A DNA stretch of 64,000 bases from Elmis aenea (taxonomy: Eukaryota > Arthropoda > Insecta > Coleoptera > Elmidae), in the NCBI GenBank assembly GCA_947652605.1, contig OX393578.1, forward strand, positions 37,453,470 to 37,517,469, written 5' to 3'. Position numbers and translations under genes: made by a program. A model generated the notes under the pieces. The model worked only from the letters and a program-made list of their open reading frames with translations, made no database searches and had not been told where the DNA came from. Positions 46,810-58,732 of this stretch are shown here, in pieces (positions within the stretch are counted from its first letter, which is position 1; every line of letters starts with the position of its first letter).

Positions 46810-47775
46810 TTATTGTTATTAATTAGATGAATGTAGGTATATTGTGGAACATATGAAGAAATTTTTGACATTTCCAGCCTAATTAAGGATTTTTTTTGCA
46901 TGTATTGCAACATAACGTCCTGTACATTGGCTTATTTTGTTAGGAAATATGTAAGTACTTATGCTTATTTTTAAATATGGCTCGTGATTGTCTTTATGAG
47001 GTGGCTGAACCCACACGCTGTCTTAAAGTAGTACACAAGTTAGTGTCCAGAATCCGTTGCCCTATAATAATAAATAAAATACAAAGTTCTACACCCTTTA
47101 ATTTTTCAACTACTTTTATGTTTTGGTATTGGTTGATTTTTTTATTATCTTTGTGCGGTTTTCCTTAGATTGTGGTCTCAGACGCATTTCTTTTTAATTG
47201 TACTTGCCATTCTCTTCCTTATGCGCATGCATATTTTACAGCTACAACGTACAATCTACCAACAAATCGCTTGTTTATAAGCAAAACCCCAACCCTGATG
47301 TTGTACGCTCCAAGTACTAAAATATTTTAACTTATTTTTATTATAACTTACGCCTTTAGCTGGCGTGCTGCATATTCTTACATGATCCGCCGCGTGTCGT
47401 AGGTTTCATAGCATCTTAAAAATTAATTATTCTTGTGTTTAATAGTATTATGGGTTTAGGTTTTAATAATATGATCTTATATGTTTTACAAATACTTCTT
47501 GTAATAGTATTTCTTTATAAAATTAATTATATTCCAATATATTATAAATAATAAATTTTAAAAATTTAATACACAAACCCAGGGCTAGCTCAACATGGTA
47601 AGCAAAGAATGCGTTGCGTCGAGACGCACCCAGTGAGGGGCCGTCTATGCTTTGGTGGTATCTTACAATATCATTTTAACCCAATAAAATAATTTAATAT
47701 TAGATTTGCATTAGCACATTAACATAAATTAATAAGCTTGTTCCAAAATTCCGCTCAGATATACATTTTACTTTT
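46810..47775. other. No gene seen
   Basis: AT-rich; a 63-codon frame at 46977-47168 shows nothing recognisable. A GC-richer patch GCGTTGCGTCGAGACGCACCC lies at 47610-47632. Confidence 0.45.
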
Positions 47776-47975
47776 GTGCTTGAAACAGCAAGAGCGTTAG
47801 TAGATGATTTAGAAATCTGTCCCCAGTTCAAAGAAAACCCATTGCATAGGCTTAAAAACGTATGTTCGATTATGAACTTTATGATGAAACACCGCTTAAT
47901 CCTAAGCAGAAATATAAAATTTCAGTTTTCCTTTCAATGGGAGATAGTCACGTTAGCTTTAAGACTTATTCTTAA
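47776..47975 (+). pseudogene. hAT transposase fragment (ZMYM1-like group)
   Basis: The first frame reads LETARALVDDLEICPQFKE and NPLHRLKN. A shift near 47859 then gives RMFDYELYDETPLNPKQKYK and ISVFLSMGDSHVSFKTYS with a stop at 47973-47975. The pattern A..LA..L.I.P.FKE...R.KRMFDYE..DE......KYKVEFF...D..I.S is the mid-C-terminal region of hAT transposases related to zinc finger MYM-type 1-like genes. One frameshift and the truncated length show it is dead. No hAT termini were found around it. Confidence 0.7.
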
Positions 47976-49288
47976 AGCCATCGTGCTTTTTGGGGATCAT
48001 AGAATTTACTAAAATAGTTATTAAATTACTTGAAGAGCAGATTTATTTAGAAACCATAATGACAATGAACAACCTGAAGACTTACATTAATTTGGATTGA
48101 ACATTACTGAACTTTACTAGACCAGGGAATCGCGTCCATCTCGGTTGTGAAGCAAACGATGACTGTTAAAAAAGATTATTACACATAATACCCTGGCTTA
48201 GCAACATGACATTTGAACGGGAAATGCATGATACATAATGAACTTAACAGAATTCGCTTATTGTGCGAATACAACATAGGATGAGCAAATACTGTTAAGT
48301 TTGTGGTCTGAAACATAATAGCTTTGGACGGAGTTTATTAAACGGTATTACATCGATTTAAATAATATTATTTAAATAAAATATTAACGTAGTAACATAT
48401 TAGCATATTACCCTCTCTTCCGGAAAAGCTGGACCCACAGTTTTAATTTTAAAAAAACGCGAACAAAATTATGTAAATGAAGTAAAGTACCATGTGTGAT
48501 ACATCAATGGATTCAGAAGATCAGAAGTAATAAATGCTATTAGATATTAATGTTGGTTGTCATGAAACAAAAACGAATCGACCTAGGAAAAATTTGTGAC
48601 CACCATCCGATTGGCCTTAAAATGTTGCTTAGGCAATGTTTTAACACATTTGAAATATTTCATACTCCAAAGAAGTTATAGACGATTTTCAAAAATCGTA
48701 TTTTCCGGTTTTTCCTAATTTTTTCGGATACCGTTTGAGATATTTCCAATTTCTCTTCAGATTATTATTGAGCACGAAATTTAGCAGCTTTGCCAAATTT
48801 AAACCTATACTCTAGCTACTATAATAGGCGAGATCCCCATGCTTAAACTCGAATTTCAATCACCCTGTATATTCGACAGCATCCCTTACAGTAAAACCCA
48901 CCGCACGCCACTGGTCATGATATATGCAAGAAAACTGACTGCAAAAATCACATTTAATTGTTGTGTAATAAATCGATACCTTAAATTGTAGAGATTTTAG
49001 GAAACAGCATAGCATCGAGTTAGCCATAATATTTATTTAAAAATGTAAATATAATTTTTAAAAAAGTGATGACAACAATTTGCAAAAAAAGTATAACGCA
49101 TACTTAATTACATAACTACTTAAAACGTAAAAAGCACTATCTTAGTGATTTACATGCCAGACAAAAAAATGTCACAAAAGTTTTGTCCTTTATGTTTGTT
49201 TATGAATCAAACAATAGCAAGTAGGTGTCTGTAAGCTGGTGGTAAAAAATTTGTTTTTGAACTCGATTGTCCAACAAGTAAACTTTAC
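47976..49288. other. No gene seen; orphan CACCCTGTATA terminus at 48860
   Basis: AT-rich with one CACCCTGTATATTCG motif. If the exon at 49289-49510 is real, its intron lies here on the minus strand; no acceptor could be assigned. Confidence 0.4.
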
Positions 49289-49510
49289 CGCATACATTTG
49301 CGGTTCAAATACGTGGACACATATAGGTGCAGACGCAAAGTGGTCCTTTCGCCGCGGGAGGGTTGCCGCACGCAGCCCTTCAGCACCCTCTGGGGAGTGC
49401 GTGATAGATTGCTTCAAGCGTGCACTAGACGCGTCGTAGAGCTGCGATAAAATATCAATGTTGTATTTGTTCCTTTGATAGTCGCCTAAATTTCGGTTAG
49501 ACGACGACAT
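49289..49510 (-). CDS. Candidate host-gene first coding exon (74 codons)
   Basis: On the minus strand an ATG at 49510 in good context (AAAA before ATG) opens MSSSNRNLGDYQRNKYNIDI, then LSQLYDASSARLKQSITHSP. A Gly/Ala- and Arg-rich part follows, and VHVFEPQMYA ends just before GTAAAG at 49288, a possible splice donor. The open frame is wider (49190-49582) but the sequence downstream of the donor becomes AT-rich and low quality. This exon is clearly GC-richer than everything around it, has balanced amino-acid use and no transposon hallmark. I do not recognise the protein. Neighbouring exons were not found in the window. Confidence 0.4.
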
Positions 49511-49582
49511 TTTTACTTTAAGATGCCGAGTGACTTCCTCATATTTTGAAATGTACGTTTCAATGAAATCTGTTAAAATCAT

Positions 49583-51630
49583 TATAAGTTTTATGCAATA
49601 TTTGTTAACTTAATATTTTTACATAATAAGCAAAGTGAATTGGCTTGTGTATAGAGCACCGATAGGTACTATTTATTGCATCGTATTGTGTCTCTCTTTT
49701 GCACAAAAAGACTAAAATTTTACTTGATGGTTTTAAAAACCCAACTTTTACCGACTATAATAATAAGTAAACTTCGTTGAAGAAAAATGTACTTAATTAA
49801 AGTTTGAGCTTTTGGCACTTTTCTTTTACAAAACTTTTAGTTTAACGCTGTTTACTATAGCGCTACAAGCATCAAACTTGTTGGTACTTTAAATATTTGC
49901 CTACAATAAAAAAATTTGAAGTTTTGGTTGTGTAACGTAAAAAACTTTATTGAAAAGTTTACCTTCATCAAACTCTGCTAAGTCTGAGCTTTTATGCAGG
50001 ATGTTTTTAGACGAATTAGAGTATTTAAAATTTAAAATTATTACGTTATATGTACAAATTATACAAAAATCCGCTTCCTGATGAACTCGAAACATATAAT
50101 ATGGGAATGGTTTTGGGGCTCTATAGATAGGTACAAGCAGAGTTACTTGATCAAGCGTTGAGGTGAAAACAGTAATAAAAATTTAAAAAAAAATTAGCAG
50201 TATTGCCTTGCTTTCAGCCTAAAAGCTTAGCTTAACATTTTGGAACATCATGATTTGAATAAAGCTTTTCATGTTATATGTCAACATTTGAGGGGTTTTA
50301 ATTTGATATCAAAATCTATTACTATTACATAAGGTTCAAATGTTCAGTACAGGAAATCATTTTGTGCCTAATGATATCGTAAAACTGACAAGAAGAATTA
50401 TTTATTTTAAGTAAAAAATCTACTTAGTAGTAGTAGAAATGGAAGCATACTTGAAATTGTTTGCAAAACAAAACTAATAGAGGCGTTTAATTGTTTATCA
50501 ACTTAAAGATAGCATGATTTTTTGAATAAAATTTTCTAAAAATAATATTTTGCTAAATAACAGCAGTTCTATCTAATTCTCCATTGGGCCAACTTGATCA
50601 GGAAATTAGTATAGGTGCGCGATACCTGTATGTTCTTAGGTTAATGTAGCCCGCAAATTTTTTCTGTCTTAATACAAGTTACTGTAAAAGAAAACTTAAG
50701 TATTGCTTGAGAATAAAGTAGTACGCTGTGGTGGAGGAACAAGCAGCAATTTATCTTAATTCTGATATAAACTTAACAATGAAAATAACTGTTAAACATC
50801 GCAGAACGCATACGTTTAATGAAGTATTAAGATGTGTAAAAGTATGATGCGGTTAACTATTTATTTGCCAAGTTCGCACTACACGAGCGGTAAAAAATTA
50901 TTCTTTACATTACGTGCCTACGTGGATACATTCGTATTTTTGGCGAAAGTCTTTTAATAATAATTTAATACCAGTTTTCTTAGTTTTTAATGTTGTCTAA
51001 TCTCCCACATTTCGCGTATTCTATCGACACAGTGAGTGGTGACTGAAGTCAAGTAAGCTAAATAAAAATAAATTTATCTTTTTAAATTAAGTGTGCAGAA
51101 CTGTTGGCAGCGCTAACAAAAATAAAACTAACATTGTTAACAAAATCTGCACTAAAATGTTTAAGGTTTTAATTGGAAAACGTGATTTTTGTCAAATTAA
51201 GCTTGTAGATAGTAGAGTTTTAACAAACAAAGCGAATTACTACAACACAAACCTTAGAACGGAATATCATTTATTTATTGTATTTTACACAAACCACAGT
51301 TTATCATCATTATGTCATATTTTAAAACTGTCAAAAATGCCGTGACTACAACGCTCCTTTTACGTCGTCCAATCCAGTATTTTTTGTTAATTTATGGTTC
51401 AATAGGCGCTTTGAAGAGAGAGGATATATTTCTAAGTAAACTATTATGTATGCACGCAAAATTGCAAATGATATCAATGATAAAGTTATTACATATAAAA
51501 ATTGGTACAGGGGGGTATGCTAGAACGAATATTAGTCCTAGAACCTGCTCAATCTTTATAGCATCTGTTCGTTCTGGCATAATATGTGTATGTCTTTAGG
51601 GATAATCCGTTCCAGTACCACACCCTAAAA
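49583..51630. other. 2 kb without a supported gene
   Basis: AT-rich. Frames at 51091-51345 and 51312-51599 are open but featureless. If the 49289-49510 exon is real, this is its upstream region on the minus strand; no promoter could be assigned. Confidence 0.45.
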
Positions 51631-51775
51631 CAGTGGTTCTTAAGCGTTTAGTAGTCGCTGCCCCGTAAATATTCTAAAATATTTTCGCGGCCCCCTAAGT
51701 TGTAGTAACAATGATTATTGCGATTTATTTAGGCTTATCAAAGATATCTTTCCGATGGTTCTAGCGCAATTACGT

Positions 51776-51885
51776 CCCCTATTTTTACTCCTCTTTAATA
51801 ACCTCCCAGACAATAAACCCCTGTTTAAAAACCTTCCCTGACAATTAAGCCCCCGTGCAAAAAAGCAGGGGGTAATTGTTCTGTT
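51776..51885. repeat. Diverged relative of the G5/C5 terminal repeats
   Basis: TAATAACCTCCCAGACAATAAACCCC, CCTTCCCTGACAATTAAGCCCCC and GTGCAAAAAAGCAGGGGGTAATTG repeat the GGACAATAACCCCC theme of the element at 58733-59490. It looks like an old, internally deleted member with a short inverted end. Confidence 0.55.
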
Positions 51886-51999
51886 ACGTTCTTCGATGTA
51901 ATTAATACAACAGTCGCGTCTTTGCAACTCTAAATACAATATATGTTTTAAATATTTTATTTATTAGTATCTATCTAATATTTTTATTCTCTATCTTTA

Positions 52000-52518
52000 T
52001 CTATATATATAAAAGAGCTTGTTTGTGTGTTTGTTTGTTTGTTCGCTATACAATCCTAGGTCCGTTGACCGATCGGGACCAAATTTTGCACAGTTACTAT
52101 TTAGGACCTTGCAGATCTAACGCCAAATTTTAAGTACAAGCACATATAACCAATTTAAAAAAAAAAAAATTACTTGGACGGGATTCGATCTTACGTCGGC
52201 AAATACCTGGTCATAGCACGATACGGCGCGGTGTATTTCACAAGTAAAGATTGTTTTGTATACAATTAGTAATAAATGTACATGAAGTATTATTTTTATT
52301 AGTACATTTTTAATTGAAACAAGACGAAAGAAAATAAATTTGAGTTATTATTCAATTTTTAAGCAATAAATAGTTATTTTTTAATGAATCATAAGAAAAT
52401 GAAAAGATGATTGATCAGAGTATGTCATTTGTGTATGATTTGGAATTATTGGGCTTATTCAAGTTAAAACAGTAATTAAAATTGTAATCGCCCGTGCAAC
52501 GCCGGGTAAACCATCTTG
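52000..52518 (+). mobile_element. Helitron, non-autonomous, copy 1
   Basis: Starts TCTATATATATAAAAGAGC right after an A. Ends with the hairpin GCCCGTGCAACGCCGGG, then TAAACCATCTTG before a T. The TC start, subterminal 3' hairpin, near-CTRR end (CTTG) and insertion between A and T are Helitron marks. It is 519 bp and non-coding. A GGGATTCGATCTTACG segment near 52168 resembles a tRNA B box but lacks a partner A box. Confidence 0.85.
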
Positions 52519-53037
52519 TCTATATATATAAAAGAGCTTGTTTGTGTGTTTGTTTGTTTGTTCGCTATAGAATCCTAGGTCCGTTGACCAATCGGGACCA
52601 AATTTTGCACAGTTACTATTTAGGACCTTGCAGATCTAACGCCAAACTTTAAGTACAAGCACATATTACCAATTTAAAAAAAAAAAAATTACTTGGACGG
52701 GATTCGATCTTACGTCGGCAAATACCTGGTCAAAACACGATACGGCGCGGTGTATTTCACAAGTAAAGATTGTTTTGTATACAATTAGTAATAAATGTAC
52801 ATGAAGTATTATTTTTATTAGTACATTTTTAATTGAAACAAGACGAAAGAAAATAAATTTGAGTTATTATTAAATTTTTAAGCAATAAATAGTTATTTTT
52901 TAATGAATTATAAGAAAATGAAAAGATGATTGATCAGAGTATGTCATTTGTGTATGATTTGGAATTATTGGGCTTATTCAAGTTAAAAAAGTAATTAAAA
53001 TTGTAATCGCCCGTGCAACGCCGGGTAAATCATCTTG
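52519..53037 (+). mobile_element. Helitron, non-autonomous, copy 2 (head-to-tail)
   Basis: Begins exactly where copy 1 ends and has the same 519-bp length, with only scattered differences (for example CTATAGAATCC for CTATACAATCC and CAAAACACG for CATAGCACG). Ends ATCATCTTG before T. Confidence 0.85.
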
Positions 53038-53107
53038 TAATAAATAAATCAAAACAATTCTTACAAACTGGCAGGAAAACTTTTTACTTGAAAGAAATAA
53101 TGAATTA

Positions 53108-53360
53108 TACAGGGTGGTCCACTTTTTTTGCAGTCGACACAAAAACTCATTTTAAAGCGAAAATTCCATATAAACAGGGGTACATAAACGCTTCATTTTA
53201 AAGATGCAGGGTGTTGAAATTTTCGAAAAATTATCGATATTTTTTCGATCTTTAAAAGGAAGCGTTTATGGATCAATATTGATATGGAAAATTCGTTTTA
53301 AAATGAGTTTTTGTGTCAACAGTTAAAGTCCTGCTACAAAAAAGTTTGTGGTCCGTCTGC
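53108..53360. mobile_element. Foldback G, TACAGGGTGGTCCAC end
   Basis: The left arm starts TACAGGGTGGTCCACTTTTTTT. It pairs with the right arm ending AAAAAAGTTTGTGGTCCGTC, including GACACAAAAACTCATTTTAAA against its complement (53139 with 53299-53319). The inner loop holds ATCGATATTTTTTCGAT. About 250 bp, non-coding. Confidence 0.82.
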
Positions 53361-53704
53361 TTATATTATATTAACAAAAAAGAAAAAAAAACTATCATTA
53401 TCAACTTTACAGCAGCTTACGCTGGTAACGAAGTTGTTACAAAAATCATCCCACAATTTATTTTGGTTTGCTTATAAAATAATAAATGTGCAGAATGAGA
53501 ATAGTACTTGATAACAAATGGAAAAATAATATAAACAACTTTCCTTGGACAAAAGAAAACTTAAAAAAAAAAAATTCAATTCTAAAACCTATTAACATAA
53601 TTTGGATCGAACAAGATTTCAATATTTTAAAAACTAAAAACGTTTTATAAATTTTTTGCGGCCCCCCTTAAAACCTTTCACGGCTCCCCTGTTAAGAATT
53701 GCTG

Positions 53705-54195
53705 CCCTAGAACAAAGTGGCCTTTTAATAAAACCATTTACCTAGCAGGAAAAATATAATTTAACATTAATATATAACTTGTAAAGTAAAATATAACTAA
53801 CTTATTTCATTAAAACTAAAAAAACTTAAACAATTTTCTCTTGGTGAAAATACGAATTAACCACCTCTGTAGAAAATTAATTAATTTCTTTTTAATTAAT
53901 TAAGTTAATTAGCCTTTTCATTCTATTTTGCCCGCTCATGCCTAAAATTTTGTACCATGATAATTAGAAAACACGTTTACACTGCTTTAAAGCACAAATA
54001 AGAAGATAACGGTTTGTTGTCTTCGTTGTACAATCCTGATTTTCTACTTACAACTTTTTGCTGTAAAATATTTCGCTGAAGAATCGGTCGTTGTAAGATA
54101 CTCCGCTGTATAATATTTTACATTATATCGACAATTTTCTTCCAAGTTAAAGTATAGGTATTCACTTCTCTTATAGGATATTTATAGATTATCAA
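53705..54195. other. No gene seen
   Basis: AT-rich spacer; TTAATTAATT runs at 53878-53910. Confidence 0.5.
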
Positions 54196-56357
54196 ACATA
54201 TGCAGGTCCGTCAAGTTGGAGCTACAACATAACAAAAAACAAAAACTTTTTACGTCATAATTTTTTGCTCATTTTTTGCTAATTTTTGCTATACTTTTTA
54301 AATTTTTTGCTGGTCTCTAATAAAAGATAATTAAAAAAAAAGAATTGTAACTCCAACTTTACGCTGAGTTACATTTGCTAAAAAGTCAAAATGTTTTTGT
54401 CATAATTTTTTGCTCATTTTTTGCTAATTTTTGCTGTACTTTTTAAATTTTTTGCTGGTCTCTAATAGAAGATAATTAAAAAAAAAGAATTGTAACTCCA
54501 ACTTTACGCTGAGTTACATTTGCTAAAAAGTCAAAATGTTTTCATGTCACAATTTTTTGCTCATTTTTTGCTAATTTTTGCTGTACTTTTTAAATTTTTT
54601 GCTGTTCGCTTTTCCAAGATATGTAGTTTTTCATAATCATTATGTGCTACAAATAGGTGGTATTCTTGGATATACAACACGAATAACTTCGAATAACCAA
54701 AATTTACGTCAATGTTTTGTTCTAACAACTTTATAATGATTTATAAAGTTAACTTATATATACACTTTCAATTTATTGATATTTAAAAGTAGTTTCGTTG
54801 CAGTTTTTGTAAAAACCATAAAGTTTCTTTACATGACTGTCAGTTAAGGCACTCCAATAAAATTGAACAATAGGTACATAAATTCAGACCTGCAAATAAC
54901 AATGCTTAAGACCCACCAGAAATAGGACTAGGTTCTTTTTGTAGAAATAAACATTTTTAGTTGACAATGTTACAACAAATAAAAAAATGTTAATACAAAA
55001 ACCTAATTTTTATTCTTATGTGATGTGGGACATATGTGTCCCTTTAATGGTCTAAAGAGGGTTAAAAAGTCGTAAATAGTTTTTTTGTATGGCATGATTA
55101 TTTTAGGTGACGAGAGTTTATATGTACGTACGTTTTATTTGATTTTTAAAATTAGATCTTTGTAGCAATACATACATGTATTGTTGATACGTGTACCTGT
55201 ACATATATGTTTATTTAATATATAATTAAAAGCGTTTAAAAAATATTGTTTCTTAAAAACATCCTTCGAACCCGCAACACTATAAACCTTCTTCTTCCAT
55301 GTACTTAAGTAATTTTTTCACCAAATCTAATATAATCTTTTTAATGTAGACTTGCAATATCGCAACATCGACCAATTTTTTAGCGACTTGACATCAGGAC
55401 ATCACGGAATGATGCAAATGTCTTTGTTTTCCACTTTAAATAGAACATATTGTTTAGTAGCTTGGTATATGTTATAATTATGTCGATTTGTTGCATTTTC
55501 TCTGAGAGACCAACCAAATATTTAAAAAATACAGCAACGATAAGCCACAAATCTTGATGTAAATAATTTTTGCATCTCAAAGTCAAATTTCAGTTTACTA
55601 AAAAAAAAACTATTTACGATTTATTAACCCTCTTTAGACCATTAAAGGGACACATATGTCCCACATCACATAAGAGTAAAAATTAGGTTTTTGTACTAAA
55701 ATTTTTTTATTGTTGTAACATTGTCAACTAAAAATGTTTATTTCTACAAAAAGAACCTAGTTCTATTTCTGGTGGGTCTTAAGCATTGTTATTTGCAGGT
55801 CTGAATTTATGTACCTATTGTTCAATTTTATTGGAGTGCCTTAACTGATAGTCATGTAAAGAAACTTTATGGTTTTTACAAAAACTGCAACGAAACTACT
55901 TTTAAATATCAATAAATTGAAAGTGTATATATAAGTTAACTTTATAAATTATTATAAAGTTATTAGAACAAAACATTGACGTAAATTTTGGTTATTCGAA
56001 GTTATTCGTGTTGTATATCCAAGAATACCACCTATTTGTAGCACATAATGATTATGAAAAACTACATATCTTGGAAAAGCGAACAGCAAAAAATTTAAAA
56101 AGTATAGCAAAAATTAGCAAAAAATGAGCAAAAAATTGTGACATGAAAACATTTTGACTTTTTAGCAAATGTAACTCAGCGTAAAGTTGGAGTTACAATT
56201 CTTTTTTTTTAATTATCTTCTATTAGAGACCAGCAAAAAATTTAAAAAGTATAGCAAAAATTAGCAAAAAATGAGCAAAAAATGAGCAAAAAATTATGAC
56301 GTAAAAAGTTTTTGTTTTTTGTTATGTTGTAGCTCCAACTTGACGGACCTAACATAT
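54196..56357. mobile_element. Foldback H: 2.16-kb palindrome, arms 892 and 755 bp
   Basis: The left arm starts at ACATATGCAGGTCCGTCAAG and pairs with the right arm ending CTTGACGGACCTAACATATG. The arms extend inwards to GTCGTAAATAGT (55070-55087) and ACTATTTACGA (55608-55619). The loop is about 515 bp (55088-55602). The extra length of the left arm is one additional copy of a module of about 130 bp (TTTTTTGCTCATTTTTTGCT...), three copies on the left against two on the right. Both inner arm edges carry AAAGAGGG|TTAA-type piggyBac-like ends that point at the loop. No gene; the loop frame at 55380-55586 is featureless. Confidence 0.92.
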
Positions 56358-57019
56358 GCTTCATTTTAATTTCGGAAATGTTGTTTTGAAACTTCTTACT
56401 TTTATTTTTTATATAACGACTTAGCAGAACAGGCGTGCGCGCGTAATAAATCGACAAAAATAGTACCCTTGACTCTTGGGACCAGCCTTGTGACGAAGAG
56501 AAAAATTATTTTTTCTTAAACAGCTGGCGATCGATTTAAAAATTGCCGTAATTAATCGCGTACAAATATTTGTAATTAACTATTAACGTGAGTAATTTAA
56601 CGGCGATTATTTGAAGATAAGTGTAGAATATCATAAAAGTAAATAATAAACCACTTTGTATAGAAGTAAATATCGGAATAATGTAGTTCTATAATTAAGA
56701 ATAATGTTAAAATGTTATACTAGTAAATGGAAGTTTTATTGTTTGTAGAATTTATGCTTATGTTGCGTTTTCAAGTTCGCAAATACCATCGTCTTTCATA
56801 CGTAGTGATAAATTGCTGTTTCTATAACTTTTGGCGCCCCAAATGTGGCCGAACTTTCTTCCAAGTAAATAATTTAGACGAATTTGTTTTATTTGCCCCG
56901 CGTTTTATAGATCCTCAACATTTTACGTACCTTAAAGGGAATATCAACTGAAATAACGTTATGGTTTCAAGAAATTCAATTACAAGTAGGGCTATTTTCA
57001 TCTGCTTTCGGACGGGCTC
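56358..57019. other. No supported gene
   Basis: A plus-strand frame at 56727-56951 is open for 74 codons but shows no family. A GC-richer stretch with CTTTCGGACGGGCTC begins at 57003. Confidence 0.4.
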
Positions 57020-57025
57020 AACCTT

Positions 57026-57165
57026 AGCGCTTTGAATACGCAGGGGAACTCATGCGGAGAATCCGGGGTTGCGAGACTCGCACACCGCATCCGCAAACAC
57101 CTGCTTCACCTGGTTTACCTCTTCATGTGGGATCACATTAACTATATCCTCTTTGCTTTACAGCT
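57026..57165 (-). other. GC-rich candidate coding segment (minus strand)
   Basis: The minus strand between about 57165 and a TGA near 57058 reads KEDIVNVIPHEEVNQVKQVF, then ADAVCESRNPGFSA. The mix of charged and hydrophobic residues and the high GC look like exon sequence in an AT-rich setting. The frame begins after an AG (a possible but weak splice acceptor) because a stop lies just upstream. Overlapping plus-strand frames look less protein-like. The protein is not recognised and might equally be an old transposon relic. Confidence 0.25.
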
Positions 57166-57719
57166 TTTTGCAAATTCAAAGTTGTGCGTTCGTATTTCAC
57201 ATTTGTTTTTCTGTACAATCCCCCGAAAAGCGCACAAAATTCCATGTTGTGGCAAATAGTTGGCAACAACAGGTGATGTATGTACTTGTCGTAACAAACC
57301 CATGTTCTGTGTTGTTTCGGAAAGTTCTAAAACACAGAAGTTAAAGTTACAACTGTTACGCAACGGGTTTCTAATATATTTTTGGGTTATGCGCTTAATA
57401 TTTTAATAAAGATAATGCAATATCGCTTTAATAATTGCGAAAATGTTATTCCATTTGCCACTAAGTATAGTAATAAAATCAATTTGTCAAATAAAGACCG
57501 TTAAATATCAAAGTAGTGTAAGTTCATTGTTCATTGTTTCGAGATATTTTAGGTTTTGCATTTCAGTCGATTTAAAAATACTGTTACTCAAATAAGTTAG
57601 CCTAAGTTTCTATGAACTTAAATACACAGTGATGCGCAAAAGTGTGGAAACAGACAAATGTCTGGAATACTATTGCAGATATTACAGTGAAATTTGAAAT
57701 CTAAGCGTTATCGTATTTT
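57166..57719. other. No gene seen
   Basis: AT-rich downstream of about 57360; nothing assignable. Confidence 0.45.
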
Positions 57720-58340
57720 TCGGATTCGTTGAAAATACTGACGTTGCAATACGACTTCAGGTTCAACCGGAAACCGACTCTAACTTTGAAATTTAAAATA
57801 GAACATCCTGGATATTTTTACATTTTTGCATTCCTCTTAAAATTTTACAATAATTTAATTTAAGAAATGTACCTACAAGGTTATATGGGTCTAAAATCAA
57901 CCGTTTTAGTAAAATTCACCACAGTATTTTCTTTTTTTTTTACATTTAAGTTCTTTAAAAAGGCAGTCGAATTTCGTTTAAGAATTAGATGGACAATAGA
58001 TTAATTAACACATTGCGCTGGCTTAATTTTTAAAATATTAAACATGGTGTTTTTTTAAGCTAAGTCAAACTCTTAAAACTTTAAACATCGATGACAATTT
58101 TTTTTAAATACAACACCCTATATGTTTTTATATAGTCTTGTAGAAAATTAGATTGTCTTTTAAAAACATTAATTATGTTTTTTATCTAAAACTGATGGTT
58201 TTCGAGATACAAAAAAGTTATAACATGTTTGAAAGAGAATTTCATTTAGAATCGAAATAGTGAAAAATATGCAGGAGGTGATATTTAAAGTGATAAAGTT
58301 ACATATCGATGCACGCAAAAAAAAACACTTCGTATAGCTG
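57720..58340. repeat. Diverged relative of foldback D/E arms
   Basis: TTCAACCGGAAACCGACTC, AATAGAACATCCTGGATATTTTTAC, GGTTATATGGGTCTAAAATCAACC, TTAATTAACACATTGCGCTGGC and ACAACACCCTATATG follow in the same order as 32530-32890. It is a solo, non-palindromic copy, useful as the unfolded ancestor type of that arm. Confidence 0.75.
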
Positions 58341-58732
58341 GCAATAATTTTAGGTTATGTAGCTAACAAATTTTGTTTGGAAGGAAATGCTTACTAGCTG
58401 AACACTATATTGTATACCATACACCAGACATGAAATTGAAAACAGCAGCACGGTTTATAATTTGAATATTTTTATGAGTAGTGCTTTAATTGCCTCAGAA
58501 AACAAAATATTTAGCTGTATTAAAATTTCATAAGATTAATAGCACTAATTTCTATTGTTCTTTCATGCAACGGGCCTATAATCGAATGATTTGTCTTTGA
58601 CTGCCAAATACGAGTTAACTCTTGCTGATATGGCTGGCCTTTAAATGGGAGCCTTAGTATTATCATAGCAAGTATGTAATGCAACTGATGGGTACTTAGT
58701 TTCTGAAATAAAACTAAAAAATGTACTGCAAA
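58341..58732. other. No gene seen
   Basis: AT-rich spacer before the G5-repeat element. Confidence 0.5.

Larger units (their letters stand above)
51631..53704. mobile_element. hAT element with CCCTAAAA/CCCTAGAA duplication, many nested inserts
   Basis: Starts CAGTGGTTCTTAAGCG and ends CCCTGTTAAGAATTGCTG. The flanks are CCCTAAAA (51623-51630) and CCCTAGAA (53705-53712), an 8-bp duplication with one later change. The first 130 bp (GCGGCCCCCTAAG, TCTTTCCGATGGTTC) are homologous to the hAT MITE at 14666-14924. Inside are a diverged C-rich repeat block (51776-51885), two Helitrons (52000-53037) and a foldback (53108-53360). No transposase remains. Confidence 0.82.

Noticed and set aside
52160..52200. 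tRNA-like GGGATTCGATC segment
   Set aside because: It lies inside the Helitron in both copies, with no A box or acceptor stem.
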